Part shown: positions 5,439 to 6,355 of the stretch, piece by piece
Position numbering within the stretch: position 1 is the first letter of the stretch
Layout of the letters: every line of letters starts with the position of its first letter
Assembly: GCA_044229775.1 (NCBI GenBank)
Contig: JBGASH010000178.1
Location: 1-6,355, forward strand
Source: JAHEYG01 sp044229775
Lineage (GTDB): Bacteria > Bacteroidota > Bacteroidia > B-17B0 > Aurantibacillaceae
DNA: 6,355 nt
Direction: 5' to 3'
Notes under the pieces: generated by a model
Seen by the model: the letters and a program-made list of their open reading frames with translations, nothing else
Database searches by the model: none
What the model was told of the DNA's origin: nothing
Program-made: the position numbers and the translations under genes

Positions 5439-6355
5439 TTAATTTAACTTTTCTATTGAAATTAATGTTGAAATGGTTTCATCCACTTCCACATTGTTGG
5501 CGGTTGCCGCGCTCAGGTTTTGAACCAATTGCAGGTCGCCGGTAAGCGTTTCAGAACAAATATAACTTAAATTGTTTTTTATCGCAGTGTCTAATATAGC
5601 GTTTTGTTGGATTCTGACCAATATTTTATCGGTTACGTCTAACCCCTTGTCTTTACGCATGTTTTGGATACGATTCACTATTTCACGGGCTAAACCCTCT
5701 TGTTTAAGAGGCTCTGTAAGGGTAATATCAAGGGCTACAGTAGTGGCGCCGCTATTGGCTACTTTCCAACCCGGAATATCAACAGGAATGATCTCTACAT
5801 CTTCTGTTTCGAGTAAAATATCGGTATTATTGAGATTCAGATTGAATTTGCCGTTGCGTTCAATTTCGGTAATGATCTTTGTAGCATTCTCTAAAGCATA
5901 AGCCTGAACAGCCTTCATATTCGGTCCGCACTTCTTTCCCAACGTTTTAAAATTGAGTTTTAAATTTTTTACGATAGCGGTTTTACTTTCGTCAACAAAT
6001 TCAATTTCTTTCACGTTCACTTCGGCCAATATCAGATCTTTTACCGCTTCAATTTTCGCCTGCACATCCTTATCTAAAATAGGGATCTGGATCTTTTGCA
6101 AGGGCTGGCGCACTCGTAAATTCTCTTTTTTACGAATAGAGAGTATCATGGAAGAGATCTTTTGTGCCAGTTCAATTCTTTGTTCAAGGTCAATATCAAT
6201 TATCTTCTCATTTGTTTTTACAAAGTGGGAAAGGTGAATGGATTCTGAAGCAAGTGTGGTGGTGTTCTTTATGGCGCTTTCGCGAACTGGTCCGCTCAAG
6301 TTTTGATATAACCATTCGCCGAAGAAAGGGGCAATGGGACTCATCAATTGAGCGA
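5439..6355 (-). CDS. ileS: Isoleucyl-tRNA synthetase, C-terminal part (5' end beyond the window)
   Basis: The last 305 or so residues of the cytoplasmic enzyme that attaches isoleucine to tRNA-Ile. The frame is open to the right edge; the TTG at 6347 and ATG at 6344 are internal codons, since the sequence before them (AQLMSPIAPFF) is the usual start of the anticodon-binding helical domain. Landmarks: SPIAPFFGEWLYQNL; RKKENLRVRQPLQKIQIPI, typical of the longer eukaryote-like (type 2) IleRS; then VDIPGWKVANSGATTVALD and LKQEGLAREIVNRIQNMRKDKGLDVTDKI in the C-terminal DUF5915-like region. No C-terminal zinc-finger cysteines are seen, unlike the E. coli type. Type 2 enzymes are known for lower sensitivity to mupirocin; whether this applies here depends on the catalytic domain outside the window. 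It is the first visible gene of a leftward set with the DksA-like gene and lspA. Confidence 0.95.
   Translation of the reverse strand, partial: AQLMSPIAPFFGEWLYQNLSGPVRESAIKNTTTLASESIHLSHFVKTNEKIIDIDLEQRIELAQKISSMILSIRKKENLRVRQPLQKIQIPILDKDVQAKIEAVKDLILAEVNVKEIEFVDESKTAIVKNLKLNFKTLGKKCGPNMKAVQAYALENATKIITEIERNGKFNLNLNNTDILLETEDVEIIPVDIPGWKVANSGATTVALDITLTEPLKQEGLAREIVNRIQNMRKDKGLDVTDKILVRIQQNAILDTAIKNNLSYICSETLTGDLQLVQNLSAATANNVEVDETISTLISIEKLN

Noticed and set aside
5094..5447. Open plus-strand frame of 117 codons rich in phenylalanine and serine
   Set aside because: It is the antisense of the lysine/alanine and aspartate-rich tail of the DksA-like gene; its composition is fully explained by that low-complexity DNA.
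6342..6347. TTG and ATG as a start for a 302-residue protein
   Set aside because: The frame is open to the window edge and residues before these codons fit IleRS, so they are internal to a longer ileS.

Overview
The window looks like chromosomal DNA from a member of the Bacteroidota. Three things point there: an AT-rich sequence with no strong Shine-Dalgarno sites before the starts, a protein ending in a type IX secretion (Por) C-terminal sorting domain, and the gene order ileS, DksA/TraR-like gene, lspA, whose proteins all have Bacteroidota-style sequence features. A genus cannot be named from the sequence alone. No tRNA, rRNA, CRISPR array, transposase or phage gene is visible.

Layout, left to right. 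(1) Bases 1-278, minus strand: a small DUF1801-like (YdhG/frataxin-like) gene that hits a TAA at 50-48, although the same frame continues past it with family-like sequence to the window edge. It is probably a nonsense-interrupted gene or contains a base error. (2) Bases 279-492: a divergent intergenic region with one plausible Bacteroidota-type -7 promoter element for the leftward gene. (3) Bases 493-1461, plus strand: the only rightward gene. It encodes an unusual protein with a cysteine-bearing N-terminal domain, an internal hydrophobic segment and a T9SS sorting domain. (4) Bases 1469-3605, minus strand: hemH (ferrochelatase) followed 4 bases later by pabB (aminodeoxychorismate synthase component I). 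(5) Bases 3606-3703: a 98-base spacer holding an 18-bp perfect palindrome and a second inverted repeat with a CTTTGTG direct repeat, probably dispersed repeat DNA. (6) Bases 3704-6355, minus strand: the C-terminal part of ileS, then a DksA/TraR-like gene with a histone H1-like tail, then lspA, with a strong terminator-like hairpin pressed against the lspA start codon.

The minus-strand genes are largely housekeeping: isoleucyl-tRNA charging, RNA polymerase modulation, lipoprotein signal peptide cleavage, haem synthesis and folate precursor synthesis. ileS to the DksA-like gene (13-base gap) and hemH to pabB (4-base gap) look co-transcribed. The links between the DksA-like gene and lspA (terminator-like hairpin) and between lspA and hemH (repeat spacer) are less certain. 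The points most worth a second look are the H1-like tail on a DksA-like domain that has lost three of four zinc cysteines, the contradictory targeting signals of the 493-1461 protein, the hairpin abutting lspA, and the stop codon in the DUF1801-like gene.
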